Source: Candidatus Campylobacter infans (GTDB taxonomy: Bacteria; Campylobacterota; Campylobacteria; Campylobacterales; Campylobacteraceae). From it: a stretch of DNA of 54,694 nt. Shown piece after piece: positions 9,181 to 16,287 of the stretch (within the stretch, counting starts at the first letter, position 1; the number at the start of each line of letters is the position of its first letter). The translations under genes and the position numbers were made by a program. The stretch covers positions 1 through 54,694 of the forward strand of contig SPMW01000008.1 of NCBI GenBank assembly GCA_009827235.1, given 5' to 3'. Below the pieces are notes generated by a model, which saw only the letters and a list, made by a program, of their open reading frames with translations, searched no databases and was not told the DNA's origin.

Positions 9181-9662
9181 TTGCCCTTAAAGCTAAGGCT
9201 GGCATTAAAACGCAAGAAAAATAATAAAGCCTGAGCTATAAGCATTATTTTCATTGTTATTTCGCTCGCGCTATGAACAGCGGCAAATTTTTCATCTATG
9301 CCATCAACGCCTAGCTTGCTAGCTTCGATAATATAAGGCGTAAAATAAAAAGCAAACAAACCAGCCAAGCTTGCAAAAATCACGCTTAGCATTAGGGTGC
9401 TAAATTTTAATTTAAAATTTGCTGTTTTAGGATACAGCGCGATTTCACTTATTAAAGCTAGCCCAGCAGCTACTAGCATTAAATAATTTCCCTTTATAAA
9501 AACTTGCGTCATTAAAAGCCCGCTTTCAAATGTGCTAAGGGTAGTTTCATCTATATAAAGAGCAGCCCTAAAAATCACCGGCGCGACAAAAGCCCCAGCA
9601 CAAATCTGCGCGCCGACATTTAGCGCAAGCACAAATAAATATATATTTAATAAAATTTTCAT
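9177..9662 (-). CDS. DUF4149-type four-helix integral membrane protein
   Basis: Unknown function. Four hydrophobic segments are visible at about residues 5-33, 52-75, 83-112 and 134-155, including the recurrent AGAFVAPVIFRA and a GNYLMLVAAG loop characteristic of DUF4149 proteins. 161 aa. First gene of the minus-strand block, with an SD-like AAGGAAT before the start, and it overlaps the thioesterase gene. The family name is given from memory of the pattern. Confidence 0.72.
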   Translation of the reverse strand: MKILLNIYLFVLALNVGAQICAGAFVAPVIFRAALYIDETTLSTFESGLLMTQVFIKGNYLMLVAAGLALISEIALYPKTANFKLKFSTLMLSVIFASLAGLFAFYFTPYIIEASKLGVDGIDEKFAAVHSASEITMKIMLIAQALLFFLRFNASLSFKGK

Positions 9663-9756
9663 TTTTATTCCTTGTGATTGATTTAAAATTTGGGCGTAAT
9701 TTTATAAAAAATTATTTATTTTGAGGTAAATTTATGAAAAATATCTAAAATATAGT

Positions 9757-9762
9757 TACAAT
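9757..9762 (+). promoter_or_regulatory. Predicted sigma70 -10 (TACAAT) for the first DUF2972 gene
   Basis: TACAAT lies about 30 bases before the ATG at 9793. The expected transcription start is near 9769, and an AAGGAT ribosome binding site sits at 9783-9788. No clear -35, which is normal for Campylobacter. Confidence 0.5.
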
Positions 9763-9792
9763 TTAATTTTTAATAAAATCACAAGGATTAAA

Positions 9793-11412
9793 ATGCAAGA
9801 TGAAATTTTAAAATTTTACGAGCTTAGCAAGGCAAAAGTTTGCGATGAAACCACCCAGCTTTTTATCAATTTAGCCCCACAAATACGAGCTTGGCTTAGC
9901 AGTGATGAGTTTAGGCAAAATTACTCACACCTTACTTATGCGCCTTTATTAAACCCAAAAAATATAAATTATGAAACAAGCGAGCCAGAGCTTTGTTTTA
10001 TTTTAAATATTCCCTTACCACCTTTTTTTGATTTTTTTATTTTTGGCTCGCATGGGGTTAGTTTAGAAAGTGCGGTGCCAGGATTTTTAAAGCTTTGTGG
10101 GTGTAAATGCGTAGCGCGCGATGGCGAAGATGAAGCAGAGTTTATGTATATTTCTTATTTTAAGCGTTTGGTGCTAGCAAATAAAGCTAAGCAAAATAAT
10201 GAATGCGTAAGCGTAGCGCTTTTAATAGCTGATTTTATCCAAGATGAATTAAGTGATAAATTTTATGCTCTTGTGCCTCGCGCTAAGACCTTATACATCG
10301 TGCGCGATCCTATAACCAATCTCAAAACGCTTTGTAATTTAGAACAACAAGTAGGCGACACAGACGCTAACGATGATGATTTTAGCGAAATTTCAAGCGA
10401 ATTTGACGAAACCATAAAAACAGCAAACCGCAAAGCGCGCAAGCATTTAGCTTATAGATTTAGTGCTGATCCTTATATTTTAAGCAAGGATTTAATTCAA
10501 TATTCATTAGAAGTTGATGGTAGTTTAAATATCGGTGCTAGCGCGCCAAGTGCTGATGTGGCGGGGCTTTGGATGCGTGAGTTGTATCAATGCTTTCATG
10601 ATGGAATGCTTTTTAATGCCTTAATAAATATAAATCAAGTTGATATTTTAATTAAAAAAACAGAGGATTTAATAGGCAAAAACGCTATGCCTACAATGTG
10701 CGAGCTTGCTAGGCATTTTGGCTTTTTAGAGCCAAAACCAAGCGATGAATGGTTGTTTAATTTGCGCGTAAGTGATTATAAGGCGCTTTTGCCAGCTATC
10801 TTGCTAGCAAATGCTAATGAAAGCTTATATAATGAAAATTCGCTTGGGGGGGGGGGCAAGCATATTAAGCAAAATTTAAGTAAAACCCAGCAAAAAGAAA
10901 ATAAAGTTTTTTTAATAGATGAAAATGAGTTTTTGCCCGTTTTTATTCATAGTGTTTTTATGGATAATTCGGCCTTTGTCGATATTAGCGAGCTTTTTGA
11001 AATTTCAAAGCTTTTTTGCGTTTTGCTAAGCGATACCACAAATGCTATGCGCGCAAAAGATGAAAAAATGCTAGCAAAACTGCGCCCTTATATAAAAGAG
11101 CTTTGTGCTTGCTTAGAAAAGCAAAGCCAAATCCAAAAGGCCAAAAAAATAAGCGAAAATGATATTTTAGAATATTTTAAAACACACGAGCAAGAGCGAA
11201 TGATGTTTTATGGGCTTTTAAAGCAACATTTGCGCGTATTAGGCGCTCTAAGGCCTGATATATTGGCTGGTTATAAATACTATCAGCAATTTTTAAGCTT
11301 ATGCGAACAAGATAAAGATAAAAACGAATATCGCTTGATTAAAGGGGCGAATAATCGCTATATTTATGCTTTATTTAGCAAAGAACGACTAAGACAGCTT
11401 GGTCAAAATTAA
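9793..11412 (+). CDS. DUF2972-type protein with a phase-variable G11 tract
   Basis: Function unknown. The layout matches Campylobacter DUF2972 proteins, some of which are annotated as sugar transferases without general proof; relatives sit in capsule loci. Visible elements are a conserved N-terminus (residues 1-80), IPLPPFFDFFIFGSHG with GSHG at 85-88, YIVRDPI near 168-174, GLWMRELYQCFHDG, and a C-terminal KKISENDILEYF...LLKQHLR block. GSHG plus RDPI loosely recalls nucleotide-binding loops of sulfotransferase-like enzymes (inference only). Eleven consecutive G at 10846-10856 encode Gly352-355; the frame is open here (ON), and a one-base slip would truncate the protein. No signal peptide or membrane segment. 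539 aa. Confidence 0.8.
   Translation: MQDEILKFYELSKAKVCDETTQLFINLAPQIRAWLSSDEFRQNYSHLTYAPLLNPKNINYETSEPELCFILNIPLPPFFDFFIFGSHGVSLESAVPGFLKLCGCKCVARDGEDEAEFMYISYFKRLVLANKAKQNNECVSVALLIADFIQDELSDKFYALVPRAKTLYIVRDPITNLKTLCNLEQQVGDTDANDDDFSEISSEFDETIKTANRKARKHLAYRFSADPYILSKDLIQYSLEVDGSLNIGASAPSADVAGLWMRELYQCFHDGMLFNALININQVDILIKKTEDLIGKNAMPTMCELARHFGFLEPKPSDEWLFNLRVSDYKALLPAILLANANESLYNENSLGGGGKHIKQNLSKTQQKENKVFLIDENEFLPVFIHSVFMDNSAFVDISELFEISKLFCVLLSDTTNAMRAKDEKMLAKLRPYIKELCACLEKQSQIQKAKKISENDILEYFKTHEQERMMFYGLLKQHLRVLGALRPDILAGYKYYQQFLSLCEQDKDKNEYRLIKGANNRYIYALFSKERLRQLGQN
10846..10856 (+). repeat. Homopolymeric G11 tract (contingency locus)
   Basis: Eleven consecutive G inside the first DUF2972 gene, in a genome where such runs are otherwise absent from the window except for the one in the paralog. 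G tracts of this length are the standard Campylobacter phase-variation switch. The present length keeps the gene in frame. Confidence 0.93.
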
Positions 11413-11423
11413 AGGAAATAAAA

Positions 11424-11831
11424 ATGTATGAGTTTGCCTGCGCTAATCTTTCATATCCGCAAAGATACAGCTACACGCCTTTTGGCGGATTAAAATTTTT
11501 AAATGAATACGCAAATTGTCGCTTGGAATTTTTAGAAAAAATAAAAAAGTTAAAATGTTCAAACAAAAAAGAAATTTTAAATAAAAGCAAAAATTATAAT
11601 TTTGAATTAGAATTAAAATTTTTTGAAGTTCATAAAAGGCTTTTTGAAAAATACGAGCTTGCCTATAATTTACGCAAAGAGCGCATTTTAAGGGCTAAAA
11701 GCAAGGATTTTAATAATTCTAAAAAATCCATCAGTTTTCCTGATGGACAAAATTATAATATCGATAAGTTAGAGGATATTTACAAATACGGAACTGACAT
11801 TATCAAAGCCTTTGAAAGCAGAAAGTGCTAA
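11424..11831 (+). CDS. Hypothetical cytoplasmic protein downstream of the DUF2972 gene
   Basis: Not recognised. 135 aa, rich in Lys, Glu and Asn and mostly helical in appearance (residues 28-100), with no signal peptide or membrane segment. The N-terminus is MYEFACANLSYPQRYSYTPF and the C-terminus contains a DGQNYNIDKLEDIYKYGTD segment. It has a clear ribosome binding site (AAAGGAA) and starts 11 bases after the DUF2972 stop, so it is probably cotranscribed with it and may belong to the same surface-modification function. An antisense terminator-like hairpin lies within it at 11721-11747. Confidence 0.65.
   Translation: MYEFACANLSYPQRYSYTPFGGLKFLNEYANCRLEFLEKIKKLKCSNKKEILNKSKNYNFELELKFFEVHKRLFEKYELAYNLRKERILRAKSKDFNNSKKSISFPDGQNYNIDKLEDIYKYGTDIIKAFESRKC
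11721..11747 (-). terminator. Intrinsic terminator for the opposing minus-strand genes, inside a plus-strand gene
   Basis: Read on the minus strand: a perfect 8-bp stem (TCCATCAG / CTGATGGA) with a 5-base loop, immediately followed by six T. It would stop transcription arriving from the small genes at 12376-11881. It overlaps the coding part of the plus-strand gene 11424-11831. Confidence 0.6.
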
Positions 11832-11862
11832 GCTAAAAGCCAATTTAAAACGAAGTGAGCAA

Positions 11863-11882
11863 AAGCCCTAAATCTAGGGCTT
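11863..11882. terminator. Hairpin between convergent genes
   Basis: Perfect 8-bp stem AAGCCCTA / TAGGGCTT with an AATC loop, located 32 bases after the plus-strand stop and reaching into the stop codon of the minus-strand gene. The T-tract is weak on either side (TTTT on the minus strand). Likely a bidirectional or attenuating terminator. Confidence 0.5.
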
Positions 11883-12165
11883 AAATGAGAATATCTAGCT
11901 TGAGGCCGATTTTAGAATAAGTTGCCTCTACTGTATTAATCATCTTAGCGTTTTCACCACCTTCTTCATTTTGAAAGAGCGTAGCCTTTGTGGATTTGAT
12001 ACTTAGATACTCTTCGCTATATTCTATACTTATAGCCTTTTTCTCTTCTTCTTTTTGCCTTAACCTTTCTTTTTCTAGGGCAACTTGAGCAAAATCAAGG
12101 GCTGGCTTTCCGAAAAATTTAAGCCTTGTATCGATAAGCTTACCGCAAACTTCTATAAGTGCCAT
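11881..12165 (-). CDS. Hypothetical protein, partner of the small secreted cysteine protein
   Basis: Not recognised. The frame opens at 12192, but the internal ATG at 12165 (MALIEVCGKLID) lies 7 bases after the upstream stop and has GGTGAG as a plausible ribosome binding site, so it is preferred (94 aa). The middle is a charged helix (ALEKERLRQKEEEKKA); the C-terminal part, with ATYSKIG and a hydrophobic LKLDILI end, is more hydrophobic. No signal peptide. It runs with the secreted cysteine protein and ends in the 11863 hairpin. Confidence 0.5.
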   Translation of the reverse strand: MALIEVCGKLIDTRLKFFGKPALDFAQVALEKERLRQKEEEKKAISIEYSEEYLSIKSTKATLFQNEEGGENAKMINTVEATYSKIGLKLDILI

Positions 12166-12172
12166 TTTTAGC

Positions 12173-12376
12173 TCACCAACGACACAAGCCAAAAGCTTTG
12201 CAAGCTGCTTGCTGATAAATGTGCTGATTACCTGTTTGGCAAGCTTTATAATGCCCAGGAGGATAAGCCTTACAACCTAAATAATAGGCATTTCTACCCT
12301 CAAACTCATCGCTAGAAAATTCATTTGCAAAAGCAAATGCACCTAAACATACTAATGAAAAAAGAAACTTTTTCAC
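12173..12376 (-). CDS. Small secreted four-cysteine protein (GTG start)
   Basis: Not recognised. A strong ribosome binding site (AAGGAGG, 12382-12388) stands five bases before a GTG at 12376, giving a 67-aa product that begins (M/V)KKFLFSLVCLGAFAFA, a clean signal peptide with likely cleavage before NEFSSDEF. The mature part of about 50 residues has four cysteines (LGC, KAC, AAC, GLC) in a YPPGHYKAC...IYQQAAC pattern, suggesting two disulfides in the periplasm or outside. Translation from further upstream at 12442 is possible on paper but would bury the signal peptide. It overlaps nothing if the partner starts at 12165. Confidence 0.62.
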   Translation of the reverse strand: MKKFLFSLVCLGAFAFANEFSSDEFEGRNAYYLGCKAYPPGHYKACQTGNQHIYQQAACKAFGLCRW

Positions 12377-12456
12377 CTCTGCCTCCTTATGAAATAAATT
12401 CTTTAAGATATTATGCAAACATCCTACAAAACACATCGGCAAATTTTTAAAAAACT

Positions 12457-12549
12457 TTAGTCTTTTTGCAAATTTTGCATAAAACGCATTTTAAATTCGC
12501 ATCCTTTTCCAAGTTCGCTTTTAAGCTCTATGCCTGCTTTATGAAGTTT
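12457..12549 (-). pseudogene. 3' remnant of a sensor histidine kinase gene
   Basis: Read on the minus strand, this stretch gives KLHKAGIELKSELGKGC followed by EFKMRF and a stop at 12457-12459. That matches the end of the histidine-kinase ATPase domain (the usual pattern is a helix, then I-E-x-x-S-E-x-G-x-G-(S/C)-x-F). Only about 30 codons remain; no phosphoacceptor His or N-box is present nearby. The homology stops where a 64-base block copied from the DUF2972 gene begins. Confidence 0.55.
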
Positions 12550-12871
12550 TAAGTATCCAAATGCCAGTGCTTGCGAGTTTTGGACAAGAGAAATTACACA
12601 AGGATTTCACGCTGACACCTTGCCTGCTTTTAGGGGTTCGATTACTTGTTATTATGAAATTTTAGAGCTTGGGCGCATAGGGGTTTGTGCGATGTTTTTA
12701 AAAGCTAAGCTTGATTTGGGCGAAATTTTAATCCAAAGGCATTTTAGCATTCAAAATTTACAAGCCTTGCGCGCTAAAAAGCTTAAAAAAATCCCAAAAT
12801 TAAAAGAGCCGTTTTACAAAATTCACCCCGTGCTAAAAAATATCGCTATTTTAAAGCTTTGTGCTAGCTAA
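12545..12871 (+). pseudogene. Chimeric remnant: DUF2972 fragment joined in frame to a formyltransferase-like 3' end
   Basis: The open frame 12545-12871 has no good start codon or ribosome binding site. Its first 22 codons (KYPNASACEFWTREITQGFH) copy residues of the DUF2972 gene at 12914. It then switches in frame to ADTLPAFRGSITCYYEILEL, LGRIGVCAMFLKAKLDLGEI and LIQRHFS, which resemble the formyl-transferase N-domain pattern (LPxxRG...GVxxxxLxxxLDxGxI). A TTG at 12620 opens the shorter frame. Most of the formyltransferase, including the tetrahydrofolate site, is absent. Probably decayed; a functional short product cannot be excluded. Confidence 0.6.
12548..12611 (+). repeat. 64-base block, copy A (duplicate of 13655-13718)
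   Basis: Identical to 13655-13718 except for one A/G difference (TGGACAAG versus TGGGCAAG). Copy A bridges the histidine-kinase remnant and the formyltransferase remnant; copy B lies just after the G13 tract of the intact DUF2972 gene. Confidence 0.95.
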
Positions 12872-12878
12872 AAGCTGA

Positions 12879-12884
12879 TAAAAT
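12879..12884 (+). promoter_or_regulatory. Predicted -10 (TAAAAT) for the second DUF2972 gene
   Basis: GATAAAATGC lies 30 bases before the ATG at 12914, with AAGGAT shortly before the start. The leader up to AAGGATTAAAATG resembles that of the first DUF2972 gene, consistent with duplication. Confidence 0.45.
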
Positions 12885-12913
12885 GCAAATATTTTTTAAT
12901 AATAAGGATTAAA

Positions 12914-14452
12914 ATGCAAGATGAAATTTTAAAATTTTACGAGCTTAGCAAGGCAAAAGTTTGCGATGAAACCACTCAGCTTTTTATCAATTTAGCCCCG
13001 CAAATACGAGTTTGGCTTAGCAGCGATGAGTTTAGGCAAAATTACTCACACCTTACTTATGCGCCTTTATTAAACCCAAAAAATATAAATTATGAAACAA
13101 GCGAGCCAAGGCTTTGTTTTATTTTAAATATTCCTTTGCCACCTTTTTATGATTTTATGATGTTTGGCTCGCACGGGACTGGCTTTGCGGCTATCCCAAA
13201 ACTGCTAAAACTATGCGCTTGCGGTGATGCTAGCAGAGATGGAGAGCAAGAAAGTTTTAGGATTTATGAGAGTTTATTTGAGCAATTGCTTAAACAAAAC
13301 GAGCTTAAAAAACAAGGCAAAATTAAGGCTATATCGCTAAATATTTGTGATTTTGCCTTAGATGAGGATAATGAAAAATTGTATTCTTTAATGCCTGCAA
13401 AATGCGCTTTGCATATAGTTCGTGATCCTATTAGTATTTTAAAGGCTTTGTGTAATTTACAAACGCCAAAAGAACATTGCGATGAAGAAGCTGATTTTAC
13501 CAGCTTAGATCAAAACGATAAAATGGTACAAAAAATTAAAAGAATAGGCAAAAAAACGCTTGCTTATACGCTAGATGTAGATCCTTATGAAATTTTAAAA
13601 GATAAAGTGCTTTATAGAATCAACACGCAAAATAGCAGGGGGGGGGGGGGACACTTTAAGTATCCAAATGCCAGTGCTTGCGAGTTTTGGGCAAGAGAAA
13701 TTACACAAGGATTTCACGATGGCTTGCTAGCAAAAGCCTTGGTTAGAGTAGAAAATATTCGCATAATGCAAACAGATGATTTTATGGGCAAAAGGGCATT
13801 TTCTACTTTGGAAGCACTAAGTGCTGAGTTTGGTTTTAATAAGCCAGATGATAGCTTATTAGAGCTTTTTCAAGCCAGAGTGAGTGATTTAAAATGCTTT
13901 ATCCCAGCTTATATTTTATTAAATCAAAATAATTTACAAAAAGACAATAAGGTACAAAGGCTAGGATTTGATGAAATTTTAAGCGTGAAATTAAGCACGA
14001 AATTTGAGTGTGAGTTAGATGAGATTGTTGTAGATGGCTTTGCTTTGCCAAGTCCTTTTGTGCTTGTTGCAAATAGCATAAATGATATAGAAAAATTACA
14101 TCACGCAAGCATCAAAGCACCTTTACAAGAGTATTTGACAAAGCTAACAAAGGCGATTTTAGATCAAGTAAAAACAGAAGATGCTAAAAAAATCACCCAA
14201 GAAGATATTTTAGAATATTTTAAACAAAATAAGCAAAGCGCAATGCTATTTGACGGGCTTTTAACCCAGCATTTAAGGCCGCTAAGCAACAATAATGATT
14301 TAATTAATTCGTGGGGATATTATAAAGAATTTGAAAAAATCATTAGCACGCATTATGAAAATGACGATACGCGGTTTAGATTGTGCCGTAAAAATGATGA
14401 TAAAAGCTATGTGTTTATGAAATTTAAAAAAGACGATTTAAAAGGCCTGTGA
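12914..14452 (+). CDS. DUF2972-type protein with a phase-variable G13 tract (paralog of 9793-11412)
   Basis: Second copy of the unknown, possibly sugar-modifying family. Residues 1-80 are almost identical to the first copy (about ten base differences in 240), then the two diverge strongly. It keeps GSHG at 85-88, IVRDPI near 168-173, ACEFWAREITQGFHDG and the C-terminal KKITQEDILEYF...LLTQHLRPL block. Thirteen consecutive G at 13638-13650 encode part of Arg242-Gly246, at a different place from the tract in the paralog; the frame is open (ON). 512 aa, no export signal. A terminator-like hairpin follows at 14533. Confidence 0.8.
   Translation: MQDEILKFYELSKAKVCDETTQLFINLAPQIRVWLSSDEFRQNYSHLTYAPLLNPKNINYETSEPRLCFILNIPLPPFYDFMMFGSHGTGFAAIPKLLKLCACGDASRDGEQESFRIYESLFEQLLKQNELKKQGKIKAISLNICDFALDEDNEKLYSLMPAKCALHIVRDPISILKALCNLQTPKEHCDEEADFTSLDQNDKMVQKIKRIGKKTLAYTLDVDPYEILKDKVLYRINTQNSRGGGGHFKYPNASACEFWAREITQGFHDGLLAKALVRVENIRIMQTDDFMGKRAFSTLEALSAEFGFNKPDDSLLELFQARVSDLKCFIPAYILLNQNNLQKDNKVQRLGFDEILSVKLSTKFECELDEIVVDGFALPSPFVLVANSINDIEKLHHASIKAPLQEYLTKLTKAILDQVKTEDAKKITQEDILEYFKQNKQSAMLFDGLLTQHLRPLSNNNDLINSWGYYKEFEKIISTHYENDDTRFRLCRKNDDKSYVFMKFKKDDLKGL
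13638..13650 (+). repeat. Homopolymeric G13 tract (contingency locus)
   Basis: Thirteen consecutive G in the second DUF2972 gene. Present length is in frame. It lies five bases before the 64-base block shared with 12548-12611. Confidence 0.93.
13655..13718 (+). repeat. 64-base block, copy B
   Basis: Source copy of the duplicated block. The corresponding protein segment (YPNASACEFW) aligns with APSADVAGLW in the first DUF2972 gene, so this block is native to the DUF2972 gene rather than to the scar. Confidence 0.9.
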
Positions 14453-14532
14453 TTAAAATTTTAAAATTATTTTGCTTTGAAAATAAAAATAAGCAAAAGC
14501 TTGAAAACAAGAATAAGCAAAAAGCAGACAAT

Positions 14533-14560
14533 TTGGCCTCGCTTTTTATAACGAGACCAA
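14533..14560. terminator. Hairpin between the DUF2972 gene and glnA
   Basis: Stem TTGGCCTCG / CGAGACCAA with one G-T type mismatch and a 10-base loop, in the 187-base gap between two convergent genes; it could serve both strands. A direct repeat TAAATTTTAATGCTTG occurs twice between here and the glnA stop. Confidence 0.55.
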
Positions 14561-14639
14561 AATTTTAACTTAGATAGCGATTTGGTGCGCTAAATTTTAA
14601 TGCTTGTGCGCTAGATAAATTTTAATGCTTGCGCCATTT

Positions 14640-16070
14640 TTAGCAAGAATACATGGTTTTAAACTCAAATGGAGTAGGGCGCGCTTCATATGGCCACACT
14701 TGCGTTTCAAACTTAAAATGCTGATAAGTTTGTATAAACTCATCGCTCATAGCAACACTTAGATAATCATTATCGCGTATTAAAGCCTCTAAGCTACCGC
14801 GCAAAGTGTGTGGAAACTGCTCTATGCCACGCTCTCTAATTTCATCAAGGGTAAGTTTAAACAAATCCTCATCCATTGGCCCAACCGGCTCTGTTTTATT
14901 TTTAATGCCATCAAGTCCTGCTAAAAGCAAGGCACTAAATGCCAAATAAGGACAAGCCGTCCCATCTGGGAATCTAAACTCAGCCCTTGCGCTTTTTGCA
15001 TTGCTACCATAAGGGATTCTCACGCTTGCGCTGCGGTTTTGGCACGAATAAGTTAAAATGCTTGGTGCTTCAAAGCCAGGGATTAGGCGTTTGTAGCTAT
15101 TTGTGCTAGGATTTGTAAAGGCCGCTACTGCCCTTGCATGCGCCATCACTCCGCCAATATACCAGCGCGCAATATCGCTAAGTCCAGCATAACCGCTTTC
15201 ATCAAAAAACAAATTCTTGCCATCTTTCCATAGCGAATTGTGCACATGCATACCACTGCCATTATCGCCATAAAGCGGTTTTGGCATAAATGTAGCACTT
15301 TTGCCATTTAAATGGGCTACCATTTTTACTATGTATTTATAAATTTGGACATTGTCAGCTGCTTCGACAAGTGTGCCGAATTTCACGCCGATTTCGCCTT
15401 GCCCTTGGGCGACTTCGTGGTGATGCACAAAGGTTTCAATGCCTACTAGGTTTAATGTATTTACCATTTCAGCGCGCAAATCCACCATAGAATCTATTGG
15501 CTGAACGGGAAGATACCCGCCTTTTGTGCGCGGGCGATGGCCTGTGTTAAAGCCATCTTTGTATTTTGTAGCATCATTCCACTGACCTTCTTCTGTATCC
15601 ACTTCAAACATCGCGCAATTTGGCTCATCAATGATTCTCACATTTTCAAAAACAAAAAATTCATTTTCTGGACCACAATAAATATTATCAGCTAGGCCAG
15701 TGCTTTTCATATATGCTACTGCTTTTTTTGCTATTGAGCGCGGGCATTTTTCATACATTTGTCCCTTGTAAATATCAAAAACATCACAAATTACTATTAT
15801 TGTAATATCTGCGGTGAATGGATCTAAAAAAGCAGTTTGGACATCTGGCTTTAAAATCATATCGCTTTTATTTATCGGCTGCCACGCTACTATGCTACTT
15901 GCATCAAAAGGAATGCCAGCTTTAAAGGTATCCTCACTAACTGCGCTGATATTGTAGCTTAGGTGATGCCAAGTGCCACGCATATCAGTAAAACGAAAAT
16001 CCACAAAGCGCACTTCATTTTTATCACAAAACTCAAAGAAGCCCTTTATATCATTAACAAACTTACCCAT
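14640..16070 (-). CDS. glnA: Glutamine synthetase, type I
   Basis: Condenses ammonia and glutamate to glutamine using ATP, in a cytoplasmic dodecamer. Visible are the N-terminal beta-grasp ([15 protein letters not shown]), the latch and active-site segments ([40 protein letters not shown]) and [20 protein letters not shown]. The site equivalent to the adenylylated Tyr of enteric enzymes reads LFKLT (403-407), with Phe404 in place of Tyr, as described for Helicobacter pylori, so ATase control is unlikely. 476 aa. Single gene with its own promoter, RBS AAAGGAT. Confidence 0.97.
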   Translation of the reverse strand: MGKFVNDIKGFFEFCDKNEVRFVDFRFTDMRGTWHHLSYNISAVSEDTFKAGIPFDASSIVAWQPINKSDMILKPDVQTAFLDPFTADITIIVICDVFDIYKGQMYEKCPRSIAKKAVAYMKSTGLADNIYCGPENEFFVFENVRIIDEPNCAMFEVDTEEGQWNDATKYKDGFNTGHRPRTKGGYLPVQPIDSMVDLRAEMVNTLNLVGIETFVHHHEVAQGQGEIGVKFGTLVEAADNVQIYKYIVKMVAHLNGKSATFMPKPLYGDNGSGMHVHNSLWKDGKNLFFDESGYAGLSDIARWYIGGVMAHARAVAAFTNPSTNSYKRLIPGFEAPSILTYSCQNRSASVRIPYGSNAKSARAEFRFPDGTACPYLAFSALLLAGLDGIKNKTEPVGPMDEDLFKLTLDEIRERGIEQFPHTLRGSLEALIRDNDYLSVAMSDEFIQTYQHFKFETQVWPYEARPTPFEFKTMYSC

Positions 16071-16099
16071 TTGTATCCTTTCAAAAGTAAAATCGCAAA

Positions 16100-16105
16100 A
16101 TTATA
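16100..16105 (-). promoter_or_regulatory. Predicted -10 (TATAAT) for glnA
   Basis: TATAAT on the minus strand, 30 bases before the glnA ATG, followed by GCGATTTTAC and the AAAGGATACAAATG start region. Confidence 0.55.
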
Positions 16106-16225
16106 TCATAAAATTTTATATTTAAGTTTAAATTTATTTTCATTTTAGGGGTCTTTTTTAATTTTTACTTTTTTATTAAAAACTAAGCATTAAAATTTGG
16201 CTTATTAAAAGTGATATTTTCGTGC

Positions 16226-16263
16226 TTGCGCGCTTTTTAGTTTATTATTATTTAAGCGCGCAA
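16226..16263. other. Inverted repeat downstream of the chemoreceptor gene
   Basis: Arms TTGCGCGCTT and AAGCGCGCAA (10 bp, perfect) around an 18-base AT loop. No T-tract follows on either strand, so it may be a transcript 3'-end stabiliser or a factor-dependent terminator for the gene ending at 16288. Confidence 0.4.
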
Positions 16264-16287
16264 TATTAAGTTAAAGAAGTATTTGAA

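Noticed and set aside
12377..12442. N-terminal extension of the small cysteine protein to 12442
   Set aside because: It would place the signal peptide internally and ignore the strong AAGGAGG site directly before GTG 12376.
12620..12871. A genuine 83-aa gene starting at TTG 12620
   Set aside because: No ribosome binding site, and the frame extends upstream into a DUF2972 fragment; the content fits the tail of a formyltransferase, so a remnant is more likely.
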